From Halorubrum cibi (GTDB lineage Archaea; Halobacteriota; Halobacteria; Halobacteriales; Haloferacaceae): a stretch of 64,000 nucleotides of DNA. The translations under genes and the position numbers were made by a program. This document shows positions 44,323 through 52,669 of this stretch, in pieces. The DNA is taken from NCBI RefSeq assembly GCF_900182635.1, contig NZ_FXTD01000002.1, positions 124,001-188,000 on the forward strand, read 5' to 3'. The notes under the pieces were generated by a model that worked only from the letters and a program-made list of their open reading frames with translations, did no database searches and was not told the DNA's origin. Numbering within the stretch: position 1 is the first letter of the stretch; every line of letters begins with the position of its first letter.

Positions 44323-45054
44323 ATGGATCTCCGCGTACAGGGGGACGTTCCCCCCGACCCGTTTCTCGGCGCCGCCGATCTGTTCGAAACCGAGTTCTCG
44401 CTCGAGGATCCCGTCTACGTCAAGGTTCGAGACGACCCCGACGAGCGGACGTGGGCCGGGCACTACGCCGACCACCACGTCCTCAACGTCTCCCGACGCG
44501 CCGCCACGAGCGCGATGGCTCGCGAGCTGGCGGTCCACGAGCTCTCGCACATGGCCCGCTACGAGGAGGGCCACGCCTCACACCTCCAGTCGACCGAGGA
44601 GGCGCTGTACCTCGGTCTCGCCGGCGAGACCATCGAGCGACGCAAGCTCGCGCACTGTTATCAGATCGCGAACCACATGAAGGACATCTACGCCGACGAC
44701 ATCACGCTCTCCGTCGCGCCGGCCGGCAAGCTGGTCGGCTTCCTCGAGTCCACGCTGGCGACGGCCGTCGCGGATCGACCCGACCCGAACCGGACCGGAT
44801 CGCCGCCGGTGACCGCCGGGGCCGACCCGGACATCACGGCGGTGAACGCGGCGTTCGCGCTGGCGCTCGTCGAACGACACGACCTCGCGGAGCCGAGCCA
44901 CCGCCTGTACGACCTCGCGCGCGCGGCCGAGAGCGACGCCGCGGACGTCGACGTCGACGGCTTCAAACGTCGATTTCTGGATCTCGGGCCGGATCCGAGC
45001 GAGAGCGCCTACCGGAGGGCGCTCGTCTCCGCCGCGCGCGCGTACGCCGTGTGA
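44323..45054 (+). CDS. DUF5781-like protein with HExxH motif
   Basis: This 243-aa protein reads VYVKVRDDPDERTWAGHYADH, then MARELAVHELSHMARYEEGHAS and CYQIANHMKDIYADDITLS. HELSH is a zinc-metallopeptidase type motif, followed by EEGHAS and a downstream Glu-rich helix that could complete a site. I recall it as haloarchaeal DUF5781. There is no signal peptide, so any peptidase would be cytosolic. ATG 44323 is chosen; the longer frame overlaps the divergent gene. Confidence 0.8.
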   Translation: MDLRVQGDVPPDPFLGAADLFETEFSLEDPVYVKVRDDPDERTWAGHYADHHVLNVSRRAATSAMARELAVHELSHMARYEEGHASHLQSTEEALYLGLAGETIERRKLAHCYQIANHMKDIYADDITLSVAPAGKLVGFLESTLATAVADRPDPNRTGSPPVTAGADPDITAVNAAFALALVERHDLAEPSHRLYDLARAAESDAADVDVDGFKRRFLDLGPDPSESAYRRALVSAARAYAV

Positions 45055-45149
45055 TTTTGTGACGACGTGACGAATATCGGACACGACCGACGACGCGGAT
45101 TCGATCGACGTTCGCCGTCCTCGTCCGTGTCGGTGCGTCGCCGGTCGCG

Positions 45150-46520
45150 TCAGTCCGCCTCGTCGGCCTGTAGCTCGTCCGCGTCGGCGGTCGACGCCTC
45201 GCTCGTCTCCTCGAGGACCGTGACTCGAGCCTTCATGATCCGCGTGTTGTCGACCCGTTCGATGCGGATCCGGACGCCGTCGAACTCGATCTGCTCGCCC
45301 TCCTCGACGAGCCGGCCCGCGCGGTTGAACACGAAGCCGGCGAGCGTCTCGAACTCCTCGCCCTCCGGGAGGTCGATACCGAGGATCTCGTTGACTTCGT
45401 CGATGTTGACCTCGCCTCGAACGAGCGCGACGTTGTCCTCGAGGAACTCGACGGGGGCGTCCTCGTCTCCCTCCAGGATCTCGCCGACGATCTCCTCGGC
45501 CATGTCCTCTAGGGTGATGATCCCCTCCGTCGTCCCGAACTCGTCGATGACGGTTACCATCTGGAGGCGGTTCTCCTGCATCTCCGCGAGCAGCTCGTCG
45601 GCGTTCTTCGACTCCGGGACGTGAAGCGTGGGTTTCACCACGCGCGCGAGCGACGGCTCCCCCTCGGAGTAGCGCAGTTCGCGGACCAGATCTCGGACCG
45701 TGACGACGCCGACGATGTTATCGAGGTTCCCCTCGAAGACCGGAACGCGCTCGTGGTCGGCGTGGATACACGTCTCGATGGCCTCCTCGACGCTCGACTC
45801 CTTCGCGACCGCGGTGACGTCGAGTCGGGGCGTCATCACCTCCTTGGCGATGGTGTTGTTGAACCGGAAGATGCGGTCGAGCATCTCGCGTTCCTCCTCC
45901 TCGATGACGCCCTCTCGCTCGCCCGTCTCGATGATGTCCTGGATCTCGTCGCGGGTGACGTAGGAGGTCTCGATCGCCGACCGGCCGCCGGTAACCTTGT
46001 TGACGACGCGCGTCAGGTAATCGAAGAGGACGACGAGCGGAAAGAGGACGTACTCCGAGAGCTTCAGCGGACGGGCGATCCGGAGCGACCACGACTCGGT
46101 GTTCTCGACGGCGTACGACTTCGGCGCGCTCTCGCCGAACAGGAGCACGAGCGCCGTGATCCCGAACGTGGCGATGGTGACGGCCTGTCCCTGCCCGAAT
46201 CCGAGATAGACGAGGAGTCCCGTCGAGATGGACGACATCGCGACGTTGACCATGTTGTTTCCGACGAGGATGGTGATGAGCAGGCGGTGGGGGTCGCTCT
46301 TCAGCGCCCGTACCGTGTCCGCTCCGGGGACGCCGTCCTCGACCAGGCTGTCGATCCGATGTTGCGGAAGCGAGAACAACGCGATCTCCGAAGACGAGAA
46401 GAAAGCCGACAGCGCGATCAACACGAGGATCGTGAGTGCGCCGAGGAGGGCGACAGTGGTGTCCCCCATCACCGGTAACTGGAGCGAACCGACTGTCAGC
46501 ACGCTTGGCGATAAGCCCAT
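45150..46520 (-). CDS. CNNM/HlyC-CorC family transporter with CBS domains
   Basis: This 456-aa protein has an N-terminal CNNM domain with about four membrane segments (ALTILVLIALSAFFSSSEIALFS, TILVGNNMVNVAMSS, TIATFGITALVLLFGESAPK, YVLFPLVVLFDYLTRVV). A CBS pair (about 205-330, MTPRLDVTAVAKESSVEEAI) and a CorC/HlyC domain (about 345-430) follow. The family is linked to Mg/Co or Na-dependent Mg transport. Its divergent neighbour is the thioredoxin-fold gene at 46672. Confidence 0.92.
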   Translation of the reverse strand: MGLSPSVLTVGSLQLPVMGDTTVALLGALTILVLIALSAFFSSSEIALFSLPQHRIDSLVEDGVPGADTVRALKSDPHRLLITILVGNNMVNVAMSSISTGLLVYLGFGQGQAVTIATFGITALVLLFGESAPKSYAVENTESWSLRIARPLKLSEYVLFPLVVLFDYLTRVVNKVTGGRSAIETSYVTRDEIQDIIETGEREGVIEEEEREMLDRIFRFNNTIAKEVMTPRLDVTAVAKESSVEEAIETCIHADHERVPVFEGNLDNIVGVVTVRDLVRELRYSEGEPSLARVVKPTLHVPESKNADELLAEMQENRLQMVTVIDEFGTTEGIITLEDMAEEIVGEILEGDEDAPVEFLEDNVALVRGEVNIDEVNEILGIDLPEGEEFETLAGFVFNRAGRLVEEGEQIEFDGVRIRIERVDNTRIMKARVTVLEETSEASTADADELQADEAD

Positions 46521-46671
46521 TATCGCCCCATTTCCGTGGGCACGCAGTTAAAGGGTTACCTTCGAACACCCCCGGTCGCGGGCGAGACGAGAAATCGTCG
46601 AACGCCGAGTGCGCCCGCCCCGCCGTGCCGCGGCCGACACGGTTACACTTCCCGCGACCGAAGCGGGGAAC

Positions 46672-46944
46672 ATGACGGATCCACAGATCACCCTGTACCG
46701 ACTACAGGCGTGTCCGTACTGCGAGCGGGTCGTGCGAACGCTCGACCGCCTCGGTCTCGAGTACCGGTCGCGGTACGTCGAGCCGATGCACTCCGATCGG
46801 AACGTCGTCAAGCGCGTCTCCGGCGCGCGGAGCGTTCCGGCGATCGTCGACCGGGAGACGGGCGTGACCATGTCCGAGAGCGCGAACATCGTGGAGTACC
46901 TCGAGGGAACCTACGAGGACGCCGGCGCGGCGGGGGGCGCCTGA
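46672..46944 (+). CDS. Glutaredoxin/GST N-domain protein with CPYC site
   Basis: This 90-aa thioredoxin-fold protein reads ITLYRLQACPYCERVVRTLDRLGLEY, SVPAIVDRETG and SESANIVEYLEGTY. The CPYC is the dithiol site of glutaredoxins; the cis-proline VPAI and the ESANIVEYL block are shared with GST N-domains. It may reduce disulfides or mixed thiols (haloarchaea use gamma-glutamylcysteine). Its TGA overlaps the next ATG by 1 nt, so it is made with the peroxiredoxin-like protein. Confidence 0.88.
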   Translation: MTDPQITLYRLQACPYCERVVRTLDRLGLEYRSRYVEPMHSDRNVVKRVSGARSVPAIVDRETGVTMSESANIVEYLEGTYEDAGAAGGA

Positions 46945-47453
46945 TGCCCGAGTTCGACGTCGTCGAACTCCCCGAGACGGACCACGTGACGGCAGGGGGG
47001 ACCGCCCCGGAGTTCACTCGGCCGCTGGTCGACGAGGAGTTCTGGGAGGACCGCTCGCTGTCGGAGATCGTGGACGGACCGACGCTTCTCGTCTTCCACC
47101 CGATGGACGGCGCGTTCCAGACGACGTACGTCTACAACGAGATCGACGACCGCGGGTGGTCGGACAGACTCCCCGTCTACGGCGTCTCGATCTCCTCGCC
47201 GTACGAGCACAAGGACCTGCTCGCCGAGCGGGGTGAGGGCGTGAAAGTCTTCTCGGACCCGAGCGCGGAAGTGATCGAGTCGTACGGCGTCGCCCACGAC
47301 ATCGACGGAATGGCGGGAGTCACGGAGGCGCGACCAGCGGTCTTCCTGCTCGACGACGACCGCGTCGTCCGGTACGCCTGGGTCGGGAGCGAGCACCCCT
47401 CGTTCCCCGACTACGACGCGGTCGAGTCGGCGATCGATGACCTCCTCGAGTGA
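46944..47453 (+). CDS. Cysteine-less peroxiredoxin-like protein
   Basis: This 169-aa protein follows the AhpC/TSA plan: GGTAPEFTRPLVDEEF, TLLVFHPMDGAFQTTYVYNEI, LPVYGVSISSPYEHKDLL, VKVFSDPSAEVIESYGVA and ARPAVFLLDDDRVVRYAWVG. The peroxidatic cysteine normally in the PxxxTxxC block is absent, and the whole protein contains no cysteine. Thiol-peroxidase chemistry is therefore excluded. It may be a chaperone-like or binding relative. It overlaps the CPYC-protein gene by 1 nt. Confidence 0.85.
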   Translation: MPEFDVVELPETDHVTAGGTAPEFTRPLVDEEFWEDRSLSEIVDGPTLLVFHPMDGAFQTTYVYNEIDDRGWSDRLPVYGVSISSPYEHKDLLAERGEGVKVFSDPSAEVIESYGVAHDIDGMAGVTEARPAVFLLDDDRVVRYAWVGSEHPSFPDYDAVESAIDDLLE

Positions 47454-47535
47454 GGACGTGGCCACGCGGTCCCGAAACGCCCCCCGAACGACCCGACCCG
47501 CTATCCTTTTTCGATCCGACCGCCTACGACGACCC

Positions 47536-48192
47536 GTGACCGACGACGCCGACACGGGTACCGAGGACGACGGACTCGACGCCGACGAGAGCAACGGGGG
47601 AGACCGCGAGACGCTCCGCCGGGCCGCGGACGCGGTCGCGGCCGGCGAGCTCGTCGTCTACCCGACGGAGACGGTATACGGATTGGGCGCGGACGCCCTC
47701 GACCCGATCGCGGTCGAGCGGGCCTTCGAGACGAAGGGCCGCGACCGCGACGACCCGCTCTCGCTCGGCATCGCGAGCGTCGACGCCGCGTCGAACCACA
47801 CCCGGCCGACCGCGCTCGCGACCGCGTTCATGCGGGCGTTCCTGCCGGGGCCGGTGACGGTCGTCGTCGAGCGGGACCAATCGGTCCCCGACGTGCTGAC
47901 CGGCGGCCGCGACCGCGTCGGCGTGCGCGTCCCCGACCACCCGGTGGCACGCGCGCTGCTCGAGGAGACGGGACCGCTGACCGCCACCAGCGCGAACGTC
48001 TCCGGGAACGGCAGCGTCACCCGCGTCACCGACCTCGACGAGCGGGTGCGCGACCGAGTCGCGGCCGTGATCGACGGCGGCGAGACCTCGGGTGCCGAGA
48101 GCACGGTCGTCGACCCCGAGAACGGGACGATACACCGGCGCGGCGCGATGGCCGGGGCGGTCGAGGCGTGGCTCGCGGACCCGCCGGTGTAA
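47536..48192 (+). CDS. Threonylcarbamoyl-AMP synthase (Sua5/YrdC family)
   Basis: This 218-aa YrdC-domain enzyme makes threonylcarbamoyl-AMP for t6A37 in ANN-decoding tRNAs. Motifs are VVYPTETVYGLGADALDP, FETKGRDRDDPLSL, FLPGPVTVVVERD, VGVRVPDHPVARALLEETGPLTATSANVSG and GAESTVVDPENG. It lacks the extra C-terminal Sua5 domain. GTG 47536 is chosen because TATCCTTTTTCG lies about 27-34 nt upstream, fitting a leaderless transcript; a longer ATG frame overlaps the previous gene. Confidence 0.92.
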   Translation: MTDDADTGTEDDGLDADESNGGDRETLRRAADAVAAGELVVYPTETVYGLGADALDPIAVERAFETKGRDRDDPLSLGIASVDAASNHTRPTALATAFMRAFLPGPVTVVVERDQSVPDVLTGGRDRVGVRVPDHPVARALLEETGPLTATSANVSGNGSVTRVTDLDERVRDRVAAVIDGGETSGAESTVVDPENGTIHRRGAMAGAVEAWLADPPV

Positions 48193-48198
48193 AAAAAA
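48191..48198 (-). terminator. T8 run terminating the gene at 48221-48487
   Basis: Read on the minus strand, eight T follow the stop of the 88-aa gene by about 23 nt. Poly-T tracts are the main archaeal terminators. The same bases overlap the TAA of the convergent YrdC gene on the plus strand. Confidence 0.65.
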
Positions 48199-48220
48199 GT
48201 CGGAGCGTGAGTGACGGCCG

Positions 48221-48487
48221 CTAGACCGAGAGGTCGCCCTTCGCTTTGATCACGTCGAGCGCCTCGGCGTCGACCGTGTCGACGTCGAGCCAGTGGGGAA
48301 CGTACTCGCGTTTGTCGTAGGCCTCCCGCTCGTCCGGAGTGCCGACGGTACACCAGAGCTGCGGCTCGTCGGGGCCGTGCCACCCGCCCTGCGTGCTGAT
48401 CCCGAAACAGACCAGCTCCTCGCCCTCGTACTCGATGATCGCGTCCCGACGAATGCCGGGGTCGCCGCGGACGATGAGGTGTCGCAT
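48221..48487 (-). CDS. HAH_0734-like small haloarchaeal protein
   Basis: This 88-aa protein reads MRHLIVRGDPGIRRDAIIEYEG, LVCFGISTQGGWHGPDEPQLWCTVG, EYVPHWLDVDTVDAEALDVIK and KGDLSV. I recall closely similar short proteins in haloarchaea under the name HAH_0734 family; no function is known. It has two cysteines but no paired CxxC, no signal and no membrane segment. A poly-T terminator follows it. Confidence 0.7.
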   Translation of the reverse strand: MRHLIVRGDPGIRRDAIIEYEGEELVCFGISTQGGWHGPDEPQLWCTVGTPDEREAYDKREYVPHWLDVDTVDAEALDVIKAKGDLSV

Positions 48488-48866
48488 ATCTCGAGGTTAG
48501 CGGGTTCATCGCTTAATCGCTTCGGTACGGACGATCACCACCGAGTGCGGGATCGCGGCAGAACCGATCACGTCCGGAACGTAGCCGGACCGATCACGTT
48601 CGGAGCGATCCCGTACGAATCTGGTTCGGAGCCGATCCCGTACGGACGGTCGCCATTGAATCCGGATCCGAATCGGAGATGTTCAGATCTCGTTAGAATA
48701 TCAAAACGTACGATCGCCTACTATCCGAATATAATCATCTATCAGGAACTGAGCCGGGATAGATAATGATAATCGTCTATCCTGTCGAAAATCGTTAAGT
48801 GAGCCGGGAGCGGATCGTACGGTAGAACGGGCGAGCGTCCTCCGGACGGCTCGTCGACCACCGACC
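48488..48866. other. AT-rich gene-free spacer with repeats and a possible operator
   Basis: No gene is seen. The left half holds short direct repeats: CCGATCACGTCCGGA and CCGATCACGTTCGGA about 30 bp apart, and two CGATCCCGTACG. The right half (about 48690-48800) is unusually AT-rich and holds a perfect inverted repeat GGATAGA (48757-48763) with TCTATCC (48776-48782), spacer TAATGATAATCG, about 85-110 nt upstream of the stress-protein gene. It may be a regulatory site. Confidence 0.5.
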
Positions 48867-49460
48867 ATGTCAGCAGACATCGACCCCGACACGAGCCGCC
48901 ACGGAGCAGAGCCGACCGCCAGGACCCCCGAGGGAACGGGATTCGACGCGGTCGATCGCGACCGCGATGCCGACGAGCGATCGGAGCTCCCAAACTCGGT
49001 CGACGAGCCGGACGACGGCAGCAGTCCTACACCGGCCGTCACCGGCCTCTTCGAGCGAGTGTTGATCGTCACGGACGGCACCGAACGCGGCGAGGCGGCC
49101 GTCGAGTCGGGGATCGACCTCGCGGCCGCACACGGCGCGACCGTGGACGCGCTGTACGTCGTCGACACGACCGAGGCGTGGGACATGGTGGTCGAGCGGC
49201 GCGAGGGCGAGGCCGCCGTCGAGGCCGCCGAGGCCCGCGGCCTCGAGCGCGGCGTCGACGTCGAGAAGTGGTTCCGCTACGGCACCGCCCACGAGGAGGT
49301 GCTGGATTTCGCCGACGCTCACGGCGTCGACCTCGTCGTGCTCGGATCGGCCCGTCGGACCGGGCTGGACCGACTCGTCCACCCCGAACCGCTCCCGACA
49401 CGGGTCCAACGCGGCGGGACGGTTCCCACGATGGTGGTCGGCGTCGACGACGAGCGGTGA
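48867..49460 (+). CDS. Universal stress protein (UspA family)
   Basis: This 197-aa protein has a disordered N-terminal extension (about 1-58) and one UspA domain: RVLIVTDGTERGEAAVESGIDLAAAHGATVDALYVVDTTEA, YGTAHEEVLDFADAHGVDLVVLGSARRTGLDRL and VPTMVVGVDDE. The nucleotide-binding glycines near LGSARRTG are partly kept. Such proteins aid stress survival; the ligand is unknown. The long AT-rich upstream spacer suggests regulated expression. Confidence 0.9.
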   Translation: MSADIDPDTSRHGAEPTARTPEGTGFDAVDRDRDADERSELPNSVDEPDDGSSPTPAVTGLFERVLIVTDGTERGEAAVESGIDLAAAHGATVDALYVVDTTEAWDMVVERREGEAAVEAAEARGLERGVDVEKWFRYGTAHEEVLDFADAHGVDLVVLGSARRTGLDRLVHPEPLPTRVQRGGTVPTMVVGVDDER

Positions 49461-49479
49461 GCTGGATCCGGATCGCTTC

Positions 49480-51300
49480 CTAGGGCGCGTAGTAGTACTC
49501 GCCGTCGCGCTTCTGTTGACGGTCCTTCTGTGAGTCCGGCTTGTTGATCCGGGGGCGACCGGTCCGCTCGTCGCGCCGGAAGGTGATGTCCAGGTCCGCG
49601 AGGAAGTCGTTCATCCCCTCGCGCATCTCCTGTGGACGGGTCGCGCGACCGCGCTCGGCCGGCTCGCCGTCGAACACCATCAGGCGGTCCGCGAGCAGGT
49701 CGATCATGTAGATGTCGTGATCGATCACCATCACGGTCGCGTCGTGGTTCTCCGCGTACCGGCGGATCGCGGTCGTCGCGCGCACCCGCTGTTCGACGTC
49801 GAGGTGCGCTGACGGCTCGTCGAGTAAGTAGAGGTCGGCGTCCTCCGAGAGACACGCCGCGATGGCGACGCGCTGGCGCTCCCCGCCCGACAGGTCCGTG
49901 AGGTCCTGTTCCATGATCCGGTCGAGCTGGAGCGGCTGGGCGACCTCCGTGTTCCAGTAGGAGCTACCGAACTCGTCGGTGATCGAGGAGAGGAACGCGT
50001 CGACCCGCATCGGCTGGTCGATCTCGATGTACTGGGGCTTGTACGCGATGTCGAGTTCGAACTCGAGGCTGCCCGTATCCGGCTCCAGCGAGCCGGCGAA
50101 CAGCTTCGCGAGCGTCGACTTCCCGATCCCGTTGGGGCCGACGACCCCGAGCACCTCCCCCTCGTGTATCGTTCCGCCCTCGACGCGGAGCCCGAACTCG
50201 CCCTCGCCGTAGGACTTCTCCAGATCCGGGTACTCCACGAGCGGCGTCCCCTTCGAGGTGGCCCGCGGGGCGTGCTCCTCGAAGGTGATGGCGGAGGGCC
50301 GGATCCGCATGTTCTCGTTGTCGAGGTACCCCTTGAGATACTCGTTGATCCCGTTTCGAACCGACTTGGGGTCCGTGATGACCCCGTACGCGCCCGGCTC
50401 CCCGTACGCGACGTGGAGGGTGTCGGCCAGGAGGTCGAGGATCGCGAGGTCGTGTTCGACCACGAGCATCGACCGATCCGACTCGGGCTCGTTCGCCAGC
50501 TCCTGGATGAGTCGCGCCGCGACCATCCGCTGTCCGATGTCGAGGTACGGCGTGATCTCGTCGAGGAAGTAGAAGTCGGCGTCACGAGCCAGACACGCCG
50601 CAATGGCGACGCGTTGGAGCTCGCCGCCGGAGATCGAGTCGATGTCCTGGTCCATCACCGGCCGGATGTTGAGCCGGTCGATGAGGTCGTCGAGCGCGCC
50701 GCGCTCGTCGGTCCGCTCAAGGAGCTCGCGGGTGTTGCCGTCGAACTGCTTGGGGATCTGGTCGACGTACTGCGGCTTCCGGGAGACGGTGACGTCGCCG
50801 GCCTCGAGCGCGGCGAGGTAGTTCTGGAGGCCCGTGCCGCGGAAGCGGTCGAGGACCCGCTCCCAGTCGGGCTCCGTCTCGTGGTCGCCGAGGTTCGGGA
50901 CCCGCTCGCCGGCGAGCGCGTGGACCGCCGTCGACTTCCCGATCCCGTTGGGACCCAGGATGCCGGTGACCTTGCCGGGCTCGGGGGTCGGGAGCCCGTA
51001 CAGCGCGAACGCGTTCTCGCCGTACCGGTGGACGGGTTCCTCCTCCAGCTCGGAGGGGAGGTTGATGATCTCGATCGCGTCGAACGGACACTTCTCGACG
51101 CAGATGCCGCAGGTCTCGCCGAGACAGATCTCCTCGGAGATCCGGATCTGGTCGGGGTCGCCCTCGTCGGCGTCCTCGCCGCGCTCGGTGATACACTCCT
51201 TTCCCGTCCGGTTGGGCGGACAGTAGTTGGCACACTCGTAGTTACAGCGATCCGGCTGGCACCGATCCAGGTCCACGACCGCGATGCTGTCGTCGGCCAT
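49480..51300 (-). CDS. Ribosome-recycling ATPase ABCE1 (Rli1)
   Basis: This 606-aa protein splits post-termination ribosomes with aRF1. Its N-terminus binds two Fe4S4 clusters (CQPDRCNYECANYCPPNRTG and CLGETCGICVEKCPFD). NBD1 has GPNGIGKST (about residue 118) and SGGELQRVAIAA; NBD2 has GPNGIGKST (about 388) and LSGGERQRVAIAA. All catalytic parts are present. It lies 1 nt downstream of an EMC6-like membrane protein gene and is presumably co-transcribed with it. Confidence 0.97.
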   Translation of the reverse strand: MADDSIAVVDLDRCQPDRCNYECANYCPPNRTGKECITERGEDADEGDPDQIRISEEICLGETCGICVEKCPFDAIEIINLPSELEEEPVHRYGENAFALYGLPTPEPGKVTGILGPNGIGKSTAVHALAGERVPNLGDHETEPDWERVLDRFRGTGLQNYLAALEAGDVTVSRKPQYVDQIPKQFDGNTRELLERTDERGALDDLIDRLNIRPVMDQDIDSISGGELQRVAIAACLARDADFYFLDEITPYLDIGQRMVAARLIQELANEPESDRSMLVVEHDLAILDLLADTLHVAYGEPGAYGVITDPKSVRNGINEYLKGYLDNENMRIRPSAITFEEHAPRATSKGTPLVEYPDLEKSYGEGEFGLRVEGGTIHEGEVLGVVGPNGIGKSTLAKLFAGSLEPDTGSLEFELDIAYKPQYIEIDQPMRVDAFLSSITDEFGSSYWNTEVAQPLQLDRIMEQDLTDLSGGERQRVAIAACLSEDADLYLLDEPSAHLDVEQRVRATTAIRRYAENHDATVMVIDHDIYMIDLLADRLMVFDGEPAERGRATRPQEMREGMNDFLADLDITFRRDERTGRPRINKPDSQKDRQQKRDGEYYYAP

Positions 51301-51301
51301 C

Positions 51302-51610
51302 TCAGAACGTCACCGCCGAGGTGAGAAGCACGGTGTAGCTGATGAACCACAGCGTGAACGTCATGAACGCCACGTAGAAGTTGTCCTTGACGCCGAAGTC
51401 GGTGATGTCGACCCCGAAGACGCTGTACACTGGGTACTGGAGGAACACGAACGCGCCGAGCACCACGAGCGCCATCGTGTCGGCGGCGGCGGCGGGATCG
51501 GTCCCGACGTAGGCGGCCGACACCACGCCTGCGGCGATCCCCGCGAGACAGCAGATCGTGGTGACGACCACGCTCCGGGCGTGCCCGGAGATCCCCGATT
51601 CGTCGCTCAT
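51302..51610 (-). CDS. EMC6-like small membrane protein
   Basis: This 102-aa protein has three predicted membrane helices: SVVVTTICCLAGIAAGVVSA, MALVVLGAFVFLQYPVYSVFGV and NFYVAFMTFTLWFISYTVLL. The size and pattern fit the archaeal EMC6-like group, related to a subunit of the eukaryotic membrane protein insertase complex. Its stop and the ABCE1 start are 1 nt apart. A TATA-like GGTTTTTCAC lies about 24-31 nt upstream of the ATG on the minus strand. Confidence 0.75.
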   Translation of the reverse strand: MSDESGISGHARSVVVTTICCLAGIAAGVVSAAYVGTDPAAAADTMALVVLGAFVFLQYPVYSVFGVDITDFGVKDNFYVAFMTFTLWFISYTVLLTSAVTF

Positions 51611-51646
51611 ACGTACGGATCCGCGAGCGCCCGTGAAAAACCGTTC

Positions 51647-51715
51647 GTTCCGCTCGTATTCGACCCGCCGTTCCGTTGGTATTCCGTCCACCGTTCCGCT
51701 CACATTCCACCCGCC
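51647..51715. repeat. Three imperfect 23-bp tandem repeats upstream of the EMC6-like gene
   Basis: Units 51647-51669, 51670-51692 and 51693-51715 each start GTTCCG and end CCGCC or CCACC, with ATTC in the middle. They lie 37-105 nt upstream of the EMC6-like ATG, just beyond its TATA-like element. The period of 23 bp is about two DNA turns, so factors bound there would face one side. Confidence 0.8.
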
Positions 51716-52029
51716 GTTCTACCGATCGGCCCCCGATCGTTCGGACTCGTCTCACCTACGTATCAACGGCCGAAATTGTCAGATCATAGATTATCCGATT
51801 GGGGGATCTATCGAAACCGATCGCACCCGATTCGACCAGCCCGTCGAGCCGACCCGTGTGCTGATCGCGCGCGAGGATCGAACGCTGACTGACTGGTCAG
51901 TCTAGCGGCGTTTGACGGCAAAATACTCCGAATCATGTCCAAGGATCCAGCAATAAATACCGGTTAACCGCTCCGGATCGGGGGTTTTGTATCAACATTT
52001 ATGCCCGTGTACGGTTTCGGTTCGTAGCG
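51716..52029. other. Gene-free spacer before the small HTH gene
   Basis: No gene is seen. It holds an inverted repeat GACTGAC-TG-GTCAGTC (51887-51893 and 51896-51902) and a TATA-like CATTTATG at about 51995-52002, roughly 30 nt before ATG 52030. The stretch 51770-51830 is AT-richer than the surroundings. Confidence 0.45.
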
Positions 52030-52311
52030 ATGGCTGGAACCCAAACGGAGGGTCTCGACGACCTCCCGCCGAGCGCCAAACTCGTCTTCAAGGTACTCGA
52101 ATACAACGGACCACTGACACAGAAAGGGATCGTTCAAGAATCGATGCTGTCGGCCCGGACCGTCCGCTACGCCCTCGAGCGGCTCGAGGGGATCGACGTC
52201 GTCGACGAGGACGTCTACTTCGCGGACGCCCGCCAGAACCTCTATAAGCTCACCGAGCCCGCCCAGGAGTTCACGAGCGGAGATCGGGATGCCTCCTGTA
52301 CGGCCGATTAG
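52030..52311 (+). CDS. Small winged-helix (MarR/TrmB-like) regulator
   Basis: This 93-aa protein is one winged-helix domain: LPPSAKLVFKVLEYNGPLTQKGIVQESMLSARTVRYALERLEGIDVVDEDVYF. The helix SARTVRYALERL is the likely recognition helix. There is no effector domain, so it may act with a partner or constitutively. Its stop overlaps the convergent gene by 4 nt. Confidence 0.85.
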   Translation: MAGTQTEGLDDLPPSAKLVFKVLEYNGPLTQKGIVQESMLSARTVRYALERLEGIDVVDEDVYFADARQNLYKLTEPAQEFTSGDRDASCTAD

Positions 52312-52616
52312 TTCCGCCCCTCACGCCCGACCGATCGGGCCCCCCGAACCGCTTCGAACACGGTGAGCGCTATCGCGACCAGAAGCGCCGACGTGGCCGC
52401 GAACACGAACGCCAAGAACGCGAACCAGACGCCGGGACCGACCACCGGGTACTCGCGGACCTCCACGAGCGGCCCGAGGAGTTCCAGCGCACGCGTGAGA
52501 TACAGCAGCGCCGCCAACGACGTCCCGATCACGACCCCGATGCGGACGTTCCGATAGAACGCCAGCGATTCGAGCAGGACGAGCATCGGAGGTTTGTCCG
52601 TCGTATCGTCGCTCAC
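52308..52616 (-). CDS. Small two- to three-helix membrane protein
   Basis: This 102-aa protein has hydrophobic segments VRIGVVIGTSLAALLYLTRAL, VVGPGVWFAFLAFVFAATSAL and a continuing helix ALLVAIALTVFEAV. It begins with GTG at 52616. No family is recognised with certainty; it looks like one of the short conserved haloarchaeal membrane proteins. It is convergent with the winged-helix gene. Confidence 0.7.
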   Translation of the reverse strand: MSDDTTDKPPMLVLLESLAFYRNVRIGVVIGTSLAALLYLTRALELLGPLVEVREYPVVGPGVWFAFLAFVFAATSALLVAIALTVFEAVRGARSVGREGRN

Positions 52617-52669
52617 GACGCCTCCTAACCGCTACACTCGCAAAGAGCCGTCGGAACGGGAACGGCGGT

